Of a stretch of 64,000 bases of DNA, positions 37,182 to 47,334 are shown one piece after another; positions within the stretch are counted from its first letter, which is position 1; every line of letters starts with the position of its first letter. The DNA is from Psychrobacter immobilis. GTDB lineage: Bacteria > Pseudomonadota > Gammaproteobacteria > Pseudomonadales > Moraxellaceae. The stretch spans positions 1-64,000 of the forward strand of contig NZ_CAJGZN010000002.1 in NCBI RefSeq assembly GCF_904846235.1. The letters are read 5' to 3'. The position numbers and the translations under genes are program-made. The notes under the pieces were generated by a model. It was given only the letters and a program-made list of their open reading frames with translations. It was not told where the DNA came from and did not search any database.

Positions 37182-37310
37182 GACAAAATATAAGCAAACT
37201 TATGGCAGGCTTACGAAACCAAAACAAGCCTGTTATGAGAAATGACAATGCGCGCTGCTGATAATTGTCATAATAGATCACTAATGAATAAATGACATTT
37301 GAGGTTTGAT

Positions 37311-37934
37311 ATGACAACGAAACAGCCAATCTTCCAGCGCTTACCAATTCTGCTAGCAACTGGTGTACTAAGCACTGGATTACTTATTAGCGGCTGTAGC
37401 AATAATGAGTCGGCTGAAACTGCTACCGATAATGAGGATGTAGCAGCGACCGTTGATACCTCAGAAGACGTCACATTAGACAATGATACGACTGACCAAG
37501 CAGAGATTGCTGAAAGTGGTAGCGAAACAGGCGAAATTACAGATGGCCCTGAAGATAAGACAGCGATTGATAGTGACAATATTAATCCAGTTACTGATGC
37601 GGCCAAACAAAAAAGCCTAGTGACCAATCCGACTCAAGCCGGTACGGCAGAAGACACGGTCAAGCAAGCCTTAAACAGCTTATATTACGGTGACGTGAAG
37701 GATGCAGCGTCATATTACCAAGTTGATATGGCAAACTTCGAAGAAGAGCTTGCCAATACCCAGTCTGCGTTTCAGCAAACGGTGGATGGCGTTACGATTA
37801 CTGATACCAAATATAATGATGACAAAACTCGTGCCACCATCACTGGCGAGCTGATGCTAAAAGGACAGAGCGAACCTGCACCACTGACCTACCAGCTACA
37901 GAAGATAGAAGGTCAATGGAAGATTTTGGGTTAG
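37311..37934 (+). CDS. putative lipoprotein with a DUF4878-like C-terminal domain
   Basis: The signal peptide ends in a lipobox (LLISGC), placing the acylated cysteine at residue 29. A long acidic, Thr/Asp/Glu-rich linker follows (30-110). The C-terminal 95 residues fit a DUF4878-type NTF2-like fold: TVKQALNSLYYGDVKDAASYY at the start and LQKIEGQWKILG at the very end. GAGG lies 7 bases before the ATG; the TTG four codons upstream is rejected. No function is known. It converges with the acetyltransferase gene with only 11 bases between. Confidence 0.8.
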   Translation: MTTKQPIFQRLPILLATGVLSTGLLISGCSNNESAETATDNEDVAATVDTSEDVTLDNDTTDQAEIAESGSETGEITDGPEDKTAIDSDNINPVTDAAKQKSLVTNPTQAGTAEDTVKQALNSLYYGDVKDAASYYQVDMANFEEELANTQSAFQQTVDGVTITDTKYNDDKTRATITGELMLKGQSEPAPLTYQLQKIEGQWKILG

Positions 37935-37945
37935 AGCATCTTAAG

Positions 37946-38566
37946 TTAAATTGTTTCAGACGCTTTATCTGAGATATCATCTGATGTCACTGATTTACCA
38001 AGCATCACAACATCAGCGATAAACCCTTCCATATCGCAAACTTCTGGCATATAGCCCCATTGTTCAAAGCCAAGCTTACGAAATAATCCTAAGCTTGGAT
38101 GGTTATGAGCAAAGACAAGGGCGATAATATTTCGAATACCTAGGCTTGGTGCTTGCGTCAACATCCAACGGGTCAGCAAACTGCCTAACCCTTTGCCTTG
38201 ATAATCTTGATTTAGATAAATGCTAATCTCGGTACTGATATGATAGGCAGTACGTGCGTACAAATCACTAAAGCTGCCCCATGCGACTATCGGTGCCTTT
38301 GTTTGATCTATATTATTTGATGGTAAGGCCTTGACCACATATATCGGTCTGGTTGCACTATCTAAATGCTCTTCAAACCAAGCGGCACGCTCTTCTAGCG
38401 TAACCAATGCAAGATTGGCTGTTGCTTGTTTGCCCGGTATGCTTTGATTATAAATGGCTAAGACTTCTGCTAAATCTTCTTTATTTGCACGCTGCACAAC
38501 GAACTGATCGGTGAGCTGATATGTCGATAGTTCGGTTGGTATAGTATTTAAGGCAGCAGCAGACAT
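37946..38566 (-). CDS. GNAT-family N-acetyltransferase (phosphinothricin acetyltransferase-like)
   Basis: The 206-residue protein has the GNAT fold: FVVQRANKEDLAEVLAIYNQS at the N-terminus, the STEISIYLNQDYQGKGLGSLLTRWML acetyl-CoA-binding segment (QGKGLG), and NHPSLGLFRKLGFEQWG. The pattern fits the PAT/MnaT subgroup, which acetylates amino acid-type substrates such as methionine sulfoximine or phosphinothricin. GGAGAT precedes the ATG. The substrate is not deducible. Confidence 0.87.
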   Translation of the reverse strand: MSAAALNTIPTELSTYQLTDQFVVQRANKEDLAEVLAIYNQSIPGKQATANLALVTLEERAAWFEEHLDSATRPIYVVKALPSNNIDQTKAPIVAWGSFSDLYARTAYHISTEISIYLNQDYQGKGLGSLLTRWMLTQAPSLGIRNIIALVFAHNHPSLGLFRKLGFEQWGYMPEVCDMEGFIADVVMLGKSVTSDDISDKASETI

Positions 38567-38781
38567 AAGATCTCCATCGTTGTCGGGATTGTTGTTAGGA
38601 TTACTATTAGCATCATTGGCAATAAAGAATAGCTACCCTACGTGCCATACTTGCATTACAGGTAGACTATAGGATGTTAGTGTGGCTATTTTACTTTATA
38701 ATGGCTGGTTTTAGACACATCAATTTTAAGCATAGATGTGTTTTTTCGTTTTTTATTTGGTCTCATCATAGCTGAAAACTT

Positions 38782-39849
38782 ATGAAAACCTATTTTCTTG
38801 AGCAACTGATTTCGTCGCCACACACTTCATCTACGGACACTGTCCCAGTAGAGTTGGCATCTTGCGTGCTCACTATCGGCAATTTCGACGGTGTGCACCT
38901 TGGTCACCAAGCAATGCTAGCCCAAGTTCGTGAGATTGCACATACCCAAAATTTGAGTGCAGCGGTTATGATCTTTGAGCCGCAGCCACGCGAGTTTTTT
39001 GCACCTGCTAAAGCGCCTGCGCGTCTGACCAATCTGGCAGAAAAACAAGCACTGCTAGCAGAATATGGTGTTGAAACATTGATCGTAGCAGGTTTTGATA
39101 CAGAATTTCGCTCGCTATCAGCACAAGCATTTGCCGATATATTAGCCAAGCGTTTGAACGTCAAAGCATTGGTGCTGGGTGACGACTTCCGCTTCGGCCA
39201 TGATCGTACTGGTGACAGTCAGTTTTTGCGTGGTTACGGTTTGGATGTGACCAACCTGCATACGGTCACTGATAGTAATACTGATAGCGACAGTATTGAT
39301 ACTATCGATAACGACGCTGCCCGTATTAGCTCTACTCGGGTTCGTGACTTACTATTAGCAGGTGAACTTCAGGCGGCCAACAGGTTGCTTGGTCGTGACT
39401 ATGCAATCACAGGAGGGGTTGTGCGCGGCGACCAGATAGGTCGTACGATAGACTTCCCTACCGCAAATATCGATTTGCAACGTATAAAGCCTGCCCTGCA
39501 TGGTATTTTTGCAGTCGATGTGGTGAGCTTAGATGACAATGGTAATGTGATCGCTGATGGTTTGACCGCGCTTGCCACCGATGGTCATACAGGTGTTGCC
39601 GGCTTGCGTCCGCATAGTTTGTTCGGCACGGCTAATATTGGCAAAAGACCTTCTGTTGATAAAGGTGATGACTGGCGACTAGAAGTCCATTTTCCGCAGT
39701 TGCAAGCTGACTTATACGGATTGAACTTACACGTACGTTTCCTGCACTTTTTGCATGGTGAGCGTCGTTATGATGGATTAGAAGCATTAAAAGCGGGTAT
39801 TTATCGAGACGTTGCTGACTTACTCGAATGGCGCGAAAAGCAAGTTTAA
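38782..39849 (+). CDS. ribF: bifunctional riboflavin kinase/FAD synthetase
   Basis: RibF phosphorylates riboflavin to FMN and adenylates FMN to FAD. The N-terminal nucleotidyltransferase domain carries GNFDGVHLGH (33-42) and the ISSTRVRDLLLAGEL motif, with an acidic insert before it (TDSNTDSDSIDTIDND). The C-terminal flavokinase domain has GRTIDFPTANIDL, ALHGIFAV and LEVHFPQL. The length is 355 aa, slightly longer than E. coli (313). It is followed by a terminator. FAD made here is the cofactor inserted with SdhE. Confidence 0.97.
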   Translation: MKTYFLEQLISSPHTSSTDTVPVELASCVLTIGNFDGVHLGHQAMLAQVREIAHTQNLSAAVMIFEPQPREFFAPAKAPARLTNLAEKQALLAEYGVETLIVAGFDTEFRSLSAQAFADILAKRLNVKALVLGDDFRFGHDRTGDSQFLRGYGLDVTNLHTVTDSNTDSDSIDTIDNDAARISSTRVRDLLLAGELQAANRLLGRDYAITGGVVRGDQIGRTIDFPTANIDLQRIKPALHGIFAVDVVSLDDNGNVIADGLTALATDGHTGVAGLRPHSLFGTANIGKRPSVDKGDDWRLEVHFPQLQADLYGLNLHVRFLHFLHGERRYDGLEALKAGIYRDVADLLEWREKQV

Positions 39850-39878
39850 AATTTAGTGTTACTTCAGATATAAAAAAA

Positions 39879-39909
39879 CCCGCGATATTGATACTATCGC
39901 GGGTTTTTT
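39879..39909. terminator. bidirectional terminator between ribF and the DUF2789 gene
   Basis: CCCGCGATA and TATCGCGGG form a perfect 9-bp stem with a 7-base loop, flanked by A7 and T6 runs. It serves ribF on the plus strand and the DUF2789 gene on the minus strand. Confidence 0.92.
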
Positions 39910-39927
39910 AAATATGTCTATAAATAT

Positions 39928-40167
39928 TTATGCATCAGGATGCAAACGGACATTTAACTCGTCGATGGTTTCTACCCATGCTGCATCTTTTTGCCATTCT
40001 TCTTGTAAGAACATGCGCTGATTATCCGTCCAAATGCTAGCCTCTATCAGTTTTTCTTCGCTAGCTAGTTGGTTTGCTGCGATAAAATTATCAATTGCTT
40101 CATCAGAGCTGTCTAGACCTAACTGAGCAAATAACTCATTCATACTGTATTCTGGTTCACCCAACAT
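39928..40167 (-). CDS. DUF2789 family protein
   Basis: The 79-residue acidic protein has the DUF2789 pattern: MNELFAQLGLDSSDEAIDNFIAAN, then LIEASIWTDNQRMFLQEEW and AAWVETIDELNVRL. The family is common in gamma- and betaproteobacteria and its function is unknown. AAGGAG lies upstream of the ATG. It appears cytosolic and monocistronic between two terminators. Confidence 0.85.
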   Translation of the reverse strand: MLGEPEYSMNELFAQLGLDSSDEAIDNFIAANQLASEEKLIEASIWTDNQRMFLQEEWQKDAAWVETIDELNVRLHPDA

Positions 40168-40380
40168 AACTTTCTCCTTAAATGATACGAATAGGATCGT
40201 ACTTATTGTTTAATGTACTTATTATTCAAATTGACACATTCATTGTAGCAAGCTTTATTTTAATAGCTGTTAATCAACGTTTATCTAACGTTATCAATTG
40301 TATTAACGGTAAATCGCTTTTACCAGTTTAAGACAGTAAGCTATATTGCTCTCATTTGCCTGTTTCTTATAGACATAAAA

Positions 40381-40410
40381 AAAGCCCTCACATTTAAGAG
40401 GGCTTTTTTG
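40381..40410 (-). terminator. terminator of mdh
   Basis: GCCCTC and GAGGGC pair around an 8-base loop and are flanked by A and T runs. It lies about 55 bases after the mdh stop. Confidence 0.85.
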
Positions 40411-40462
40411 TACTACTTATCTTTACTACTTAAATCATAGCTTACTGGATAGCAGCTTAGAT

Positions 40463-41452
40463 TTACGGTAGTAAATGTGCTACTGCATCACGCTCTTCAC
40501 TAAGCTCTTGCTCAGTGGCAGCCATTTTCTCTTTAGAGAAATCTGATGATACATCAACGCCGTCTACGATAGACCAGTCGCCGTTAGTGCATGTGCATGG
40601 GAATGAGTAGATCAAACCTTCAGCAATACCGTATTCGCCGTTTGAGTAAACGCCCATAGATACCCAATCGTTCTCATCAGTACCTAGTGCCCACGTACGC
40701 ATGTGTGCGATAGCAGCGTTGGCAGCAGAAGCGGCAGATGATGCACCGCGAGCTTTAATGATCGCAGCACCGCGCTGTTGTACTTCTGGGATATAAGTCG
40801 CTTCGTACCATTCGCGATCAACTAAATCTAGCGCAGGCTTGCCGTTTACCGTACAAGCAGTTAGATCTGGATACTGAGTTGACGAATGGTTGCCCCAGAT
40901 GATCATTTTTTTCACGTCATTAACCGTGCTGTCAGTCTTGCCAGCCAACTGTGCCATAGCACGGTTATGGTCTAGACGAGTCATTGCAGTGAAGTTGCGT
41001 GGATCAAGATCTGGTGCATTGCGCTGAGCGATAAGTGCGTTCGTGTTGGCAGGGTTACCGACTACCAATACTTTTACATCACGGCTAGCGACTTCGTTCA
41101 ATGCTTTACCTTGTGCTGAGAAGATCGCAGCATTGGCTTCTAGCAAATCTTTACGCTCCATACCTGGGCCACGAGGACGTGCACCAACCAGTAAAGCATA
41201 ATCGATATCTTTGAATGCGACATTAGCATCGTCAGTTTGGACGATACCAGCCAACAATGGGAATGCACAGTCTTCTAGTTCCATGACCACACCCTTTAGG
41301 GCGTCAAGAGCTGGCGTAATTTCAAGTAATTGCAAAATAACTGGCTGATCTTTACCTAGCATCTCGCCAGATGCAATACGAAATAGCATCGCGTAGCTGA
41401 TATTACCAGCGGCACCAGTGACGGCAACACGTAAAGGCTGTTTCATTGACAT
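40463..41452 (-). CDS. mdh: malate dehydrogenase (NAD)
   Basis: Mdh interconverts malate and oxaloacetate in the TCA cycle. The N-terminal nucleotide-binding start [43 protein letters not shown], the RLDHNRA substrate motif and the catalytic His in [11 protein letters not shown] are present. The 329-residue length matches the cytosolic-type MDH found in Moraxellaceae and betaproteobacteria. AGGGAG precedes the ATG. Monocistronic, with its own terminator. Confidence 0.97.
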   Translation of the reverse strand: MSMKQPLRVAVTGAAGNISYAMLFRIASGEMLGKDQPVILQLLEITPALDALKGVVMELEDCAFPLLAGIVQTDDANVAFKDIDYALLVGARPRGPGMERKDLLEANAAIFSAQGKALNEVASRDVKVLVVGNPANTNALIAQRNAPDLDPRNFTAMTRLDHNRAMAQLAGKTDSTVNDVKKMIIWGNHSSTQYPDLTACTVNGKPALDLVDREWYEATYIPEVQQRGAAIIKARGASSAASAANAAIAHMRTWALGTDENDWVSMGVYSNGEYGIAEGLIYSFPCTCTNGDWSIVDGVDVSSDFSKEKMAATEQELSEERDAVAHLLP

Positions 41453-41822
41453 TGAATACTCCCTAATTAATTATTAGATAATTCTAATGAACGATTATCA
41501 TTTTAGATATCGACTTGTTTGCCGCATAGCAGCATGTATAAACCGAGAGCTAGTGTAGCACTTCATCGCAGTGACCGTCTAGATACAGTCATAGACCCGT
41601 CAGGGATTATATTGTTACATTTTATACGAGAGGAGGTCTATAGATGCGAAGCACTTACAGATAAAGCGCTAGAGGGTTTTATCACATGATAATTAAAGCA
41701 CAGCTTTACTGTGCTTTACGTAGATATAATGGTCAAAATAGGCACTTTGCACTATTAAATTCGATTAAGTGAAATGAAAAATGGTATCAAAAAAGAGGTT
41801 TAAGCAGATAACTAAGTAAAGG
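41453..41822. other. mdh upstream region
   Basis: The 370 bases have no ORF. The spacer contains a perfect short hairpin (41694-41718) with no T run and presumably the mdh promoter. Confidence 0.45.
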
Positions 41823-42503
41823 CTATCGCCCACCTGAAATGATAAATTTACTGCCACAGCTGTCTACAACGTCATGACAAGTCCCAAAATCACTACCTTC
41901 ATAACACACATGTATATCAGTAAGTATCGATTGGCGACGGCTGCCTTCTTGACAGATAAGATCTACACTATTTGAAGACATACCACTATTGAGCCGCGTC
42001 ATTTGGCTGATGAATCGAGATTTGGAAACGGTATAACTGTTGCCAGTATTTAGCTCATTCGGTAAGTTTAAACCACCTGCATAGTTAGTAATCTGGCGAA
42101 AGTAACTGCTGGCGCTAAGTGGGCTACAGACTCCGTAACGTTGCCACGTTTGGCTACGTACCGTTGTGTCAGGCATAATGCGGTTGACGACTTTTAGTTG
42201 TAACGGTGTAAGGCGTGGCTCACTACCACGACCGCAGCGTTCGCCATATCCCATATCCAGACCAGATACGGTCAATGAATACCCTTCTAGACATTGGCGC
42301 ATACGTGCTCGCGTTGGCTGCATATCACATAATGCTGGCGTCATCTCAATCATTAATACGCGCTGACCAGTTTTCACCGTATTAGCGGCTTGGACTGGCA
42401 ACATTACGATACCCTGTATAAGTAACAAAGCGCCGAAGCTCATCGTTGCTTTGATACTACCTACGCTATGTTTGCTAGCCAAATCTGCACGCAATTGCAC
42501 CAT
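41823..42503 (-). CDS. secreted RNase T2-like protein lacking the catalytic histidines
   Basis: The product aligns in outline with bacterial RNase I (T2 family): EGYSLTVSGL where active enzymes have LTVHGLWP, then PLQLKVVNRIMPD, then WQRYGVC where active enzymes have HEWxKHGTC, and a Cys-rich C-terminus with ICQEG..ILTDIHVCY and SCGSKFII. In both active-site motifs the catalytic His is replaced (Ser and Tyr). A signal sequence (FGALLLIQGIVMLPVQA) indicates export, and several cysteines could form disulfides. The start is uncertain: ATG 42503 (226 aa, AAGG upstream) is preferred, 42632 is the longest frame. Confidence 0.65.
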   Translation of the reverse strand: MVQLRADLASKHSVGSIKATMSFGALLLIQGIVMLPVQAANTVKTGQRVLMIEMTPALCDMQPTRARMRQCLEGYSLTVSGLDMGYGERCGRGSEPRLTPLQLKVVNRIMPDTTVRSQTWQRYGVCSPLSASSYFRQITNYAGGLNLPNELNTGNSYTVSKSRFISQMTRLNSGMSSNSVDLICQEGSRRQSILTDIHVCYEGSDFGTCHDVVDSCGSKFIISGGR

Positions 42504-42940
42504 AGAATTAGCGACCTTATTGCTCAGGTCTGTATCCGTCTTTGTATTTGCCTTCGATAAAGAGCATATCCGATTAGATAACGAATATTTGGTTTTTGGC
42601 GACGTAGACAGACTAAAATATTTTTTGATCATAGGACTGAAGGCAGTTAGTTAGCAATGATAAGACATAGGCTATAACTTAAATCATTAGACGCGATACA
42701 TAAAACACGCATTGACCTAAGAACAAGACTGAAAAATAGGGTTTCCCATTAAGGCAATGGTAACAAAACGTTTTTTTTAATCTATAGCAAAAACGTAAAC
42801 GTTGACGACATCGTCAGGAATCTCGATAAATGTTTATAAAGTACTGAAGGATAAAAAATATGAAATTTATTTTCGCTAGATGAGTGCTGCTTGAGCAAAT
42901 CAGAGTTGATCAATTGACAAAGCAAATCAGTAGATAAAAA
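42504..42940. other. upstream region of the RNase T2-like gene
   Basis: From 42504 to 42632 the frame of the downstream gene stays open, so part may be coding if the longer start is used. The remainder to the transglycosylase terminator holds no ORF or clear signal. Confidence 0.4.
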
Positions 42941-42972
42941 TAAACCACTAACAATAAATCATTAGTGGTTTA
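42941..42972 (-). terminator. terminator of the lytic transglycosylase gene
   Basis: TAAACCACTAA and TTAGTGGTTTA form a perfect 11-bp stem with a 10-base loop; the minus-strand side is followed by TTTTTATC. It lies 20 bases after the stop codon. Confidence 0.85.
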
Positions 42973-42991
42973 TCAAATGCAAGTTCAGTGA

Positions 42992-45124
42992 TTAAAAGCC
43001 AGCTGGCACCGTACCCATACGCTGAGTAATCGGCTGACCACGACCCAATAGACTGCTGTAGATAGTGGCGTTTTCCATCACGTGTTTGACATAATTACGT
43101 GTCTCAGGAAATGCAATCGACTCTACATACTGATCTGCGGCGAGCGAACCATAAACTGGCTGCCAGCGTTTGGCGTTATTAGGACCAGCGTTATAGCCTG
43201 CGGTTGCCAATACTGGCTGATAATTGAGCTTGCCCAAGATATCACCCATGTACCATGTACCATAGCGAATATTGGTATCACCGCTGTTAGCACGGCTCGC
43301 ACTATACGTCTCGCCTAGATTACGAGCGATATATTTTGCGGTATCAGGCATAACTTGCATCAGTCCACTCGCGCCTACGTTTGAGCGCGCAGAGGATACA
43401 AAACGGCTTTCTTGACGCATAATACCGTACGCCCACGCTGGATCAATACCTGCTGACTCACTATAACGTACGACTGCACTTTGATGCGGCATCGGATGCG
43501 AGAGTGCTAAGCTATCCACCCTATCAGTATTATCAACCGCATAAATCGCTCGATCGAGCCAGCCCATATCATAGGCTTGACGAGCAGCGGCAATAATTAA
43601 ATTGTCATCACGATTATCACGAGCTTGCTTCACCGCCCAGTTCCACTCGCGATTGGCATAAGCACGACTAGCCTCAGAGTTATACAACGCAAACGCACGA
43701 GCAAAGTTAGCATCTTGCATGACGCGCGCGCGGTCAGCAGTACTGACATTAGGCAAATTACTACCGCCTAAACGGCTAGCATCAAAACGCTGCCCTATTT
43801 TGTCTTTTGCCATCAGGCCATAGTAGTCATTACTTTTTGCTAAGTTCTGATACATTTTTTTGGACGTATTACGCTTGCTACTATCGCTTGACTGCTCATA
43901 CGCACGAGCTAGCCAATACTGCCACTGGGCTTCTTTTTGCGTTTCGCCGTCCATTTTTGAGATAGCTTCTACCACATCATCCCAACGACCGAAGCGAATC
44001 GCTGCCATAGCATAATCTTCAGCTTCTTCAAAATTAAAGTCATTATCTAAACTGTTGCGGAACCAATCCACTGCTTCAGCGTTAAACCCATCGTCAGTGT
44101 TGTGGTTCATACGCTGTACGCCAAGCGTACGATAAGCATAGCGTCGGGTTTCATCATTCAACAATCTGACCGCGCGCTGATTGTCTTGTTTGATATCAAA
44201 ATCTAACTGTAACGCCGCCTCACGATAAGACTTGTCAGCCATACGGCCAATTGCGTACATATATAGGTATTGATTGGTTTGGCTTGCAGGCTCACGACCA
44301 AAACGGCTAAAGAAAGAAGATGGGTTTAGCTGAATTTCACTGAGCGCCGAATAAGCAATTGGCGTACCAAGGCGTGATGACAATGCCATAATATCGCCTG
44401 TCTTGCCTTTACGTAACATACGTTTCAGACGAGCTGCACGATCTTGATTACTAATTAGCGCGTTGTTGTTCATCTCCATCGCTAGCTGATCGCACAATGC
44501 TGGTTGCTTTTTGGTGGTTAGCCATACATCAGATTTGGCTGCCATGGCACGCATAGTATCACCGCCATTATTAAACCCAAGCGCAACGGCACAGCGCTCA
44601 CTGGCATCGGCATTGGTAATTAAATTCGCGACTTGACGTACTGATGCATAATCATTTGACCCCGCTTTGGTCTCCGCAAAATCCGCAACCAATTTCTCAG
44701 CCATGACCGTATCTGGATACTGACGCACAAACTGCGAGACGGCCGCTGAACTCTGTGAATTGAGATCTAGATTCATACGCCAATAGGTCGGGTACATCGC
44801 AAACAAGCCGCCACTCATGACTTGCTCATAGTTATAGAGCGCACTTACATCACCGCGATCTGCGGCGATAGCGGCTGCCATAAATGAGTCAATACTACTG
44901 TCTTGCTGATAATCTTGTTGATAGTTACTTTCTTGTTGATAGCTTTCCTCATCGCCCCAGGTCAACTCGGCACAAGCGACTTGTGACACACCAAGTGCAC
45001 TGACCGCTGTTGCCACGCTCAACGCGCTCAACCGTAGCGTACCTACTGTGATTCGCTTTGACGCGTGTTTTTGACTGATAGACTCTTCATCCTTGATGCT
45101 ATGCGCAACACGCAACTTTGTCAT
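42992..45124 (-). CDS. Slt-type soluble lytic murein transglycosylase
   Basis: The protein (710 aa from ATG 45124, AGAGAG upstream) has a signal peptide ending near SQVACAE. A long alpha-superhelical region of TPR-like helices follows, as in Slt70 (ring U/L domains). The C-terminal SLT catalytic domain has the catalytic Glu in GIMRQESRF, then SNVGASGLMQVMPDTAKY and TAGYNAGPNNAKRW. Such periplasmic enzymes cleave glycan strands to 1,6-anhydro products, the substrates of AmpD after uptake. A longer in-frame start at 45196 is rejected. It is divergent from miaB. Confidence 0.93.
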   Translation of the reverse strand: MTKLRVAHSIKDEESISQKHASKRITVGTLRLSALSVATAVSALGVSQVACAELTWGDEESYQQESNYQQDYQQDSSIDSFMAAAIAADRGDVSALYNYEQVMSGGLFAMYPTYWRMNLDLNSQSSAAVSQFVRQYPDTVMAEKLVADFAETKAGSNDYASVRQVANLITNADASERCAVALGFNNGGDTMRAMAAKSDVWLTTKKQPALCDQLAMEMNNNALISNQDRAARLKRMLRKGKTGDIMALSSRLGTPIAYSALSEIQLNPSSFFSRFGREPASQTNQYLYMYAIGRMADKSYREAALQLDFDIKQDNQRAVRLLNDETRRYAYRTLGVQRMNHNTDDGFNAEAVDWFRNSLDNDFNFEEAEDYAMAAIRFGRWDDVVEAISKMDGETQKEAQWQYWLARAYEQSSDSSKRNTSKKMYQNLAKSNDYYGLMAKDKIGQRFDASRLGGSNLPNVSTADRARVMQDANFARAFALYNSEASRAYANREWNWAVKQARDNRDDNLIIAAARQAYDMGWLDRAIYAVDNTDRVDSLALSHPMPHQSAVVRYSESAGIDPAWAYGIMRQESRFVSSARSNVGASGLMQVMPDTAKYIARNLGETYSASRANSGDTNIRYGTWYMGDILGKLNYQPVLATAGYNAGPNNAKRWQPVYGSLAADQYVESIAFPETRNYVKHVMENATIYSSLLGRGQPITQRMGTVPAGF

Positions 45125-45471
45125 ACTGACTCTCTTTATGATATCTCTACAAATATGTGAATAACGGTTCGCTAAGTACCGCCAAGGGTATAGCAATCAT
45201 CATACTATACTCATTGTGCTTTCAACTATCTCCTTTACCTTTTGTTAATAAATAGGACAGCACGGTGTAACATAGAAGTGATAATGAGCCGCAGTTTTTA
45301 TGAATAGGAATATGAACGACAGTAAATAATTGATACTGCTATGAATTATTTATCATATTGATACCCCATCGCTCGTGCTAATTTTTCACATTGGCACAGG
45401 GTTGTGATAAAATACGCCACCTGTTAATCGGCTACTCCGCTATATTTTTGGTCAATCATGGACTTATCCTT

Positions 45472-46965
45472 ATGAGTGTTACTGTATTCAATCCCCGCAT
45501 CGATGACGATGCTGTTGCTGAGACGACTGTCACCGCACGTGCTGTCACTGCACTCAAAGAAGCAAGTTCAGCCCAAGCGCCCGTCGAAAAAGCAGCGACA
45601 AAAAAGGTCTTTGTCACGACTCAAGGCTGTCAGATGAATGTCTATGACTCTGGCAAAATGCTAGACGTGCTAGGCGACTCACATGGTATGGAAGTGACTC
45701 ATGATATCGATGAGGCCGACGTACTACTGATGAACACCTGCTCTATCCGCGAAAAAGCGCAAGAAAAAGTCTTTTCAGAATTGGGCCGCTGGCGCAAACT
45801 AAAAGAAAAACGCCCTGACCTTGTCATTGGCGTTGGTGGTTGTGTGGCTTCACAAGAAGGCGATAACATTCAGAAGCGTGCGCCTTACGTCGATATGGTA
45901 TTTGGCCCACAAACTTTGCATCGCCTGCCAGAACTGTATGATCAATCAAATGAGCAACGTGAAATCGTACCTAAAAACCGTATCGGTACGATTGATGTGT
46001 CATTCCCTAGCATCGAGAAGTTTGATTTCTTACCAGAGCCAAGAGTAGAAGGCTACAAAGCGTTTGTCTCTATAATGGAAGGCTGTTCAAAGTATTGCTC
46101 ATTCTGCGTTGTTCCTTATACCCGCGGTGAAGAATTGTCACGTCCACTCGATGACGTATTGGCTGAGATTGATAGCTTAGCAGCGCAAGGCGTGCGTGAA
46201 ATCAACCTCTTGGGTCAAAACGTCAACGGCTATCGCGGTGAAAAAGATGATGGCAGTATTTGCCGTTTTGCCGAGCTATTGCATTATGTCTCGCATGTCG
46301 ATGGTGTCGAGCGTATTCGCTATACGACCAGCCATCCGCTTGAATTCACTGATGACATCATTGATGCGTATGCACAATTGCCAGAGCTGGTATCACACTT
46401 ACATCTACCGGTTCAAAGTGGCTCAAACGCTATCTTGGCAGCGATGAAGCGCAATCACACCATTGATGTTTATATCAATCAGATTAATAAGCTTAAAGCC
46501 ATTCGTCCTGATATTCACTTGTCGAGTGACTTTATCATTGGCTTCCCTGGTGAGACGGATCAAGATTTCCAAGATACGTTGAACTTGGCAAAAGAATTGA
46601 ACTTCGATCACTCTTACAGCTTTATCTACTCTAAGCGCCCAGGCACGCCAGCGGCTGAGTTGCCAGATGATGTGAGTTTCAAAACTAAAAAAGAGCGCTT
46701 GGCAGAATTTCAAAAAGTCATCATTGATTCAACACTTGCCAAAACCCATGAGATGGTCGGTACCACGACACGTGTTTTGGTAGAACAAGTTGCCAATCGT
46801 CACCCTGACTGCCTAATCGGTACAGCGGATAATACGCGTACGGTCATGTTCCCTTATGACGAAGACAAAATGGCTGAGTTACTTGGTAAACTCGTGAGCG
46901 TACGTGTCAACGATTTTGTCAGTCCGCATATGGTGAAAGGCGAGCTAATCGAAGTATTGGCATAG
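45472..46965 (+). CDS. miaB: tRNA-2-methylthio-N6-dimethylallyladenosine synthase
   Basis: MiaB is a radical-SAM methylthiotransferase that modifies A37 next to the anticodon. Cluster-binding cysteines of the N-terminal domain are Cys53 (QGCQMN), Cys90 (NTCSIREKA) and Cys124 (GGCVA). The radical-SAM motif CSKYCSFC gives Cys205/209/212. A TRAM domain ends the protein ([18 protein letters not shown]). The ATG at 45472 gives 497 aa with a 45-residue extension before the first domain. A further upstream frame is rejected. Confidence 0.97.
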   Translation: MSVTVFNPRIDDDAVAETTVTARAVTALKEASSAQAPVEKAATKKVFVTTQGCQMNVYDSGKMLDVLGDSHGMEVTHDIDEADVLLMNTCSIREKAQEKVFSELGRWRKLKEKRPDLVIGVGGCVASQEGDNIQKRAPYVDMVFGPQTLHRLPELYDQSNEQREIVPKNRIGTIDVSFPSIEKFDFLPEPRVEGYKAFVSIMEGCSKYCSFCVVPYTRGEELSRPLDDVLAEIDSLAAQGVREINLLGQNVNGYRGEKDDGSICRFAELLHYVSHVDGVERIRYTTSHPLEFTDDIIDAYAQLPELVSHLHLPVQSGSNAILAAMKRNHTIDVYINQINKLKAIRPDIHLSSDFIIGFPGETDQDFQDTLNLAKELNFDHSYSFIYSKRPGTPAAELPDDVSFKTKKERLAEFQKVIIDSTLAKTHEMVGTTTRVLVEQVANRHPDCLIGTADNTRTVMFPYDEDKMAELLGKLVSVRVNDFVSPHMVKGELIEVLA

Positions 46966-47009
46966 TGGTTAAGGTAACAATGGTTAAGTTATAAGTTTGA
47001 GTAAAAATA

Positions 47010-47047
47010 AAAAAAGCCGTTCACTATAATAACGAACGGCTTTTTTA
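47010..47047. terminator. bidirectional terminator between miaB and a small gene
   Basis: GCCGTTC and GAACGGC form a stem with an 11-base loop, with A7 and T6 runs on each side. It serves miaB and the convergent 81-residue gene. Confidence 0.9.
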
Positions 47048-47067
47048 TGCGTGAATATTAATCATCA

Positions 47068-47313
47068 TTACTCTGATAACCAATCTGTCTTCCGTAGCTG
47101 CTGCTTAGTCTCACGGCGGCGTTTTTTGCGCACGATATCGATATCCTCCTTTTCATGAATACCACCTTTTCTTAACAGTGGATCCAGTGCCAAATAATTA
47201 CGCGGCTTTACTGTACCTAGCGAGTGTTGACTTGAGTTATTATCAGCATCGTTTTGACTTTCTAACTGTCGTTCAATCTGTTTGGCCTTTTTTAAGGTTT
47301 GTTTTAAGCTCAT
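47068..47313 (-). CDS. small basic protein of unknown function (81 aa)
   Basis: The predicted protein is rich in Lys, Arg, Gln and Asp and contains a LALDPLLRKGGIHEKE core and a strongly basic RKKRRRETKQQLRK tail. It has no signal peptide. The DPLLRKG segment loosely recalls the DPLFR core of ArfA-type ribosome rescue factors, but the similarity is too short to claim. It has a weak AGGT site before the ATG and a terminator after its stop, so it is probably real. Confidence 0.55.
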   Translation of the reverse strand: MSLKQTLKKAKQIERQLESQNDADNNSSQHSLGTVKPRNYLALDPLLRKGGIHEKEDIDIVRKKRRRETKQQLRKTDWLSE

Positions 47314-47334
47314 ATTTTTACCTATATTTTAATC

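Noticed and set aside
47068-47313. ArfA ribosome rescue factor
   Set aside because: Only a DPLLRKG core resembles ArfA; the ArfA glycine/lysine-rich continuation and the hairpin inside the gene are not seen.
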